64,000 nt of DNA from Sapria himalayana (lineage: Eukaryota; Streptophyta; Magnoliopsida; Malpighiales; Rafflesiaceae). The stretch's first letter is position 1. The number at the start of each line of letters is the position of its first letter. Positions 63,118 to 64,000 of this stretch are shown here, piece by piece. A program made the translations under genes and the position numbers. The notes below the pieces were generated by a model that made no database searches, had not been told where the DNA came from, and saw nothing but the letters and a program-made list of their open reading frames with translations. The DNA is taken from the NCBI GenBank assembly GCA_029783825.1, contig JAREIK010000514.1:377506-441505 (forward strand), written 5' to 3'.

Positions 63118-64000
63118 CGAGTAGCTTATTTAGTTATACATAAATATATACAATATTATAAACAAATATATAGATTTACATATATGTATACATATATGTA
63201 TAAATAGTTAAAAATATAGTTATATTTAATTATATAAAGTTTTATTTAGTTTTACAAATATTTATATATAGTTATACACATATAATTAAACATAATGTGT
63301 TATGATTTTTATACATGTAATTATAAATATAGTTACTTGTGGTTATACATATAGTTACACATATAGTTATGCTTATATTTATACCTGTAGGTATATATAT
63401 TTATTCATATAATTTTATATATTTATACATTTAATCATGTATAGGTATAGTAAAATACATTTTTATATACTAATATATACAAATGTATATTAAATATAAG
63501 ATGTAATTTATATATTTAAATATAGTTATATATAAACTTTATAGTTATTTATATAATAAGATACAATTATTTATAGTTATATGTTATTATACATATAGTA
63601 TATATAGCTATTAATATTTTTATATATTTAAACATATAGTTATATATAAATATATTCATACAAATAGTTATACATAAATATATAAAGTTATAAATAATAT
63701 ATAAATTTACATATATGTATACATAGCTACAGATATAGGTATATTTTATTATATAGAATGTTATATAGTTATACAAATATTTATATATAGTTATAGAAAT
63801 ATTTATATATAGTTATACACATATAGTTAAATATAATGTTGTAAGTTATTATACATGTAATTATAAATATAGTTATATGTGGTCATACATATGGTTACAC
63901 ATATAGTTATACTTATATATTTACATGTAGATTATATATATAAATATAAATATATAAATATAATATATATATATATATATATAATTTTATATATGTCTGC
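62470..64000. repeat. AT-rich tandem array, period about 0.54-0.58 kb (C)
   Basis: The landmark a-c-a/t-t-g-t-g-g-t-t-a-t-a-c recurs at 62759, 63335 and 63875 (periods 576 and 540). A (TA)n run lies at about 63074-63112. The array runs off the window edge. Confidence 0.85.

Larger units (their letters stand above)
53215..64000 (-). mobile_element. CACTA element C (minus orientation), right end beyond the window
   Basis: From left: a tandemly duplicated 3' region (53215-55288), a conserved 3' segment, TNP1 (minus), TNP2 (minus), a GA-rich tract, the conserved TNP2 flank and the AT ~0.54-kb array running off the window. No TIR is seen at the left border, where GATA array joins an internal segment directly, so the left end is deleted. 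The type-2 end should lie to the right of 64000. Confidence 0.85.

Noticed and set aside
1..64000. tRNA, rRNA, organelle-derived DNA or LTR retrotransposon
   Set aside because: No cloverleaf, rRNA or organelle gene motif was noticed, and no LTR pair or gag-pol order is present; the only RT belongs to the LINE.

Overview
This is a gene-poor, repeat-rich stretch of nuclear DNA, almost certainly from a flowering plant. The plant call rests on four things: an L1-type LINE whose ORF1 has a DUF4283-like domain and a CCHC knuckle; CACTA (En/Spm) elements with TNP2/TNP1 genes, TIRs beginning CACTACAAG and 'TTAGCTAGGGA' subterminal motifs; an Ac-like hAT element; and a captured fragment of a plant-type XRN exoribonuclease gene. 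No intact host gene, rRNA, tRNA or CRISPR array was found. The species cannot be told from this window.

About 20 kb (roughly a third) is degenerate GATA/TATC tetranucleotide array, in blocks at 1-1372, 7849-9323, 12694-13071, 14209-18483 and 40462-53214. Except for the first ~0.9 kb, which reads TATC on the + strand, all blocks read GATA on the + strand. This fits one long array into which transposons have inserted. Three insertions carry target-site duplications made of array sequence: a LINE (1373-7847, 17-bp TSD), a hAT element (9324-12685, perfect 8-bp TSD tagatagg) and a large CACTA (18484-40461, 3-bp TSD ata).

The CACTA material belongs to one family whose order can be inferred by comparing copies: type-2 end, AT-rich ~0.54-kb tandem array, conserved 5' flank, CT-rich tract, TNP2, TNP1, conserved 3' segment with captured host DNA, palindromic TATATAC/GTAC array, type-1 subterminal region, type-1 TIR. 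Four copies are present. Z (13072-14208) is a type-1 end fragment. X (18484-24643 plus about 38075-40461, minus orientation) lacks TNP2. Y (24644-38074, plus orientation) sits inside X, has lost its own type-1 end and carries a multi-exon piece of XRN. C (53215 to beyond the window, minus orientation) holds broken TNP1 and TNP2 and a tandemly duplicated 3' region. All transposon genes seen carry stops and frameshifts, so none looks autonomous now.

Most points for follow-up: the nested CACTA architecture with captured XRN (and a second captured, unidentified gene in X); the 2.4-kb inverted arms around Y; the amplified palindromic and ~0.54-kb arrays inside the CACTA family; the variable 18-residue coiled-coil repeat in TNP1; and the GATA array as a shared insertion target.
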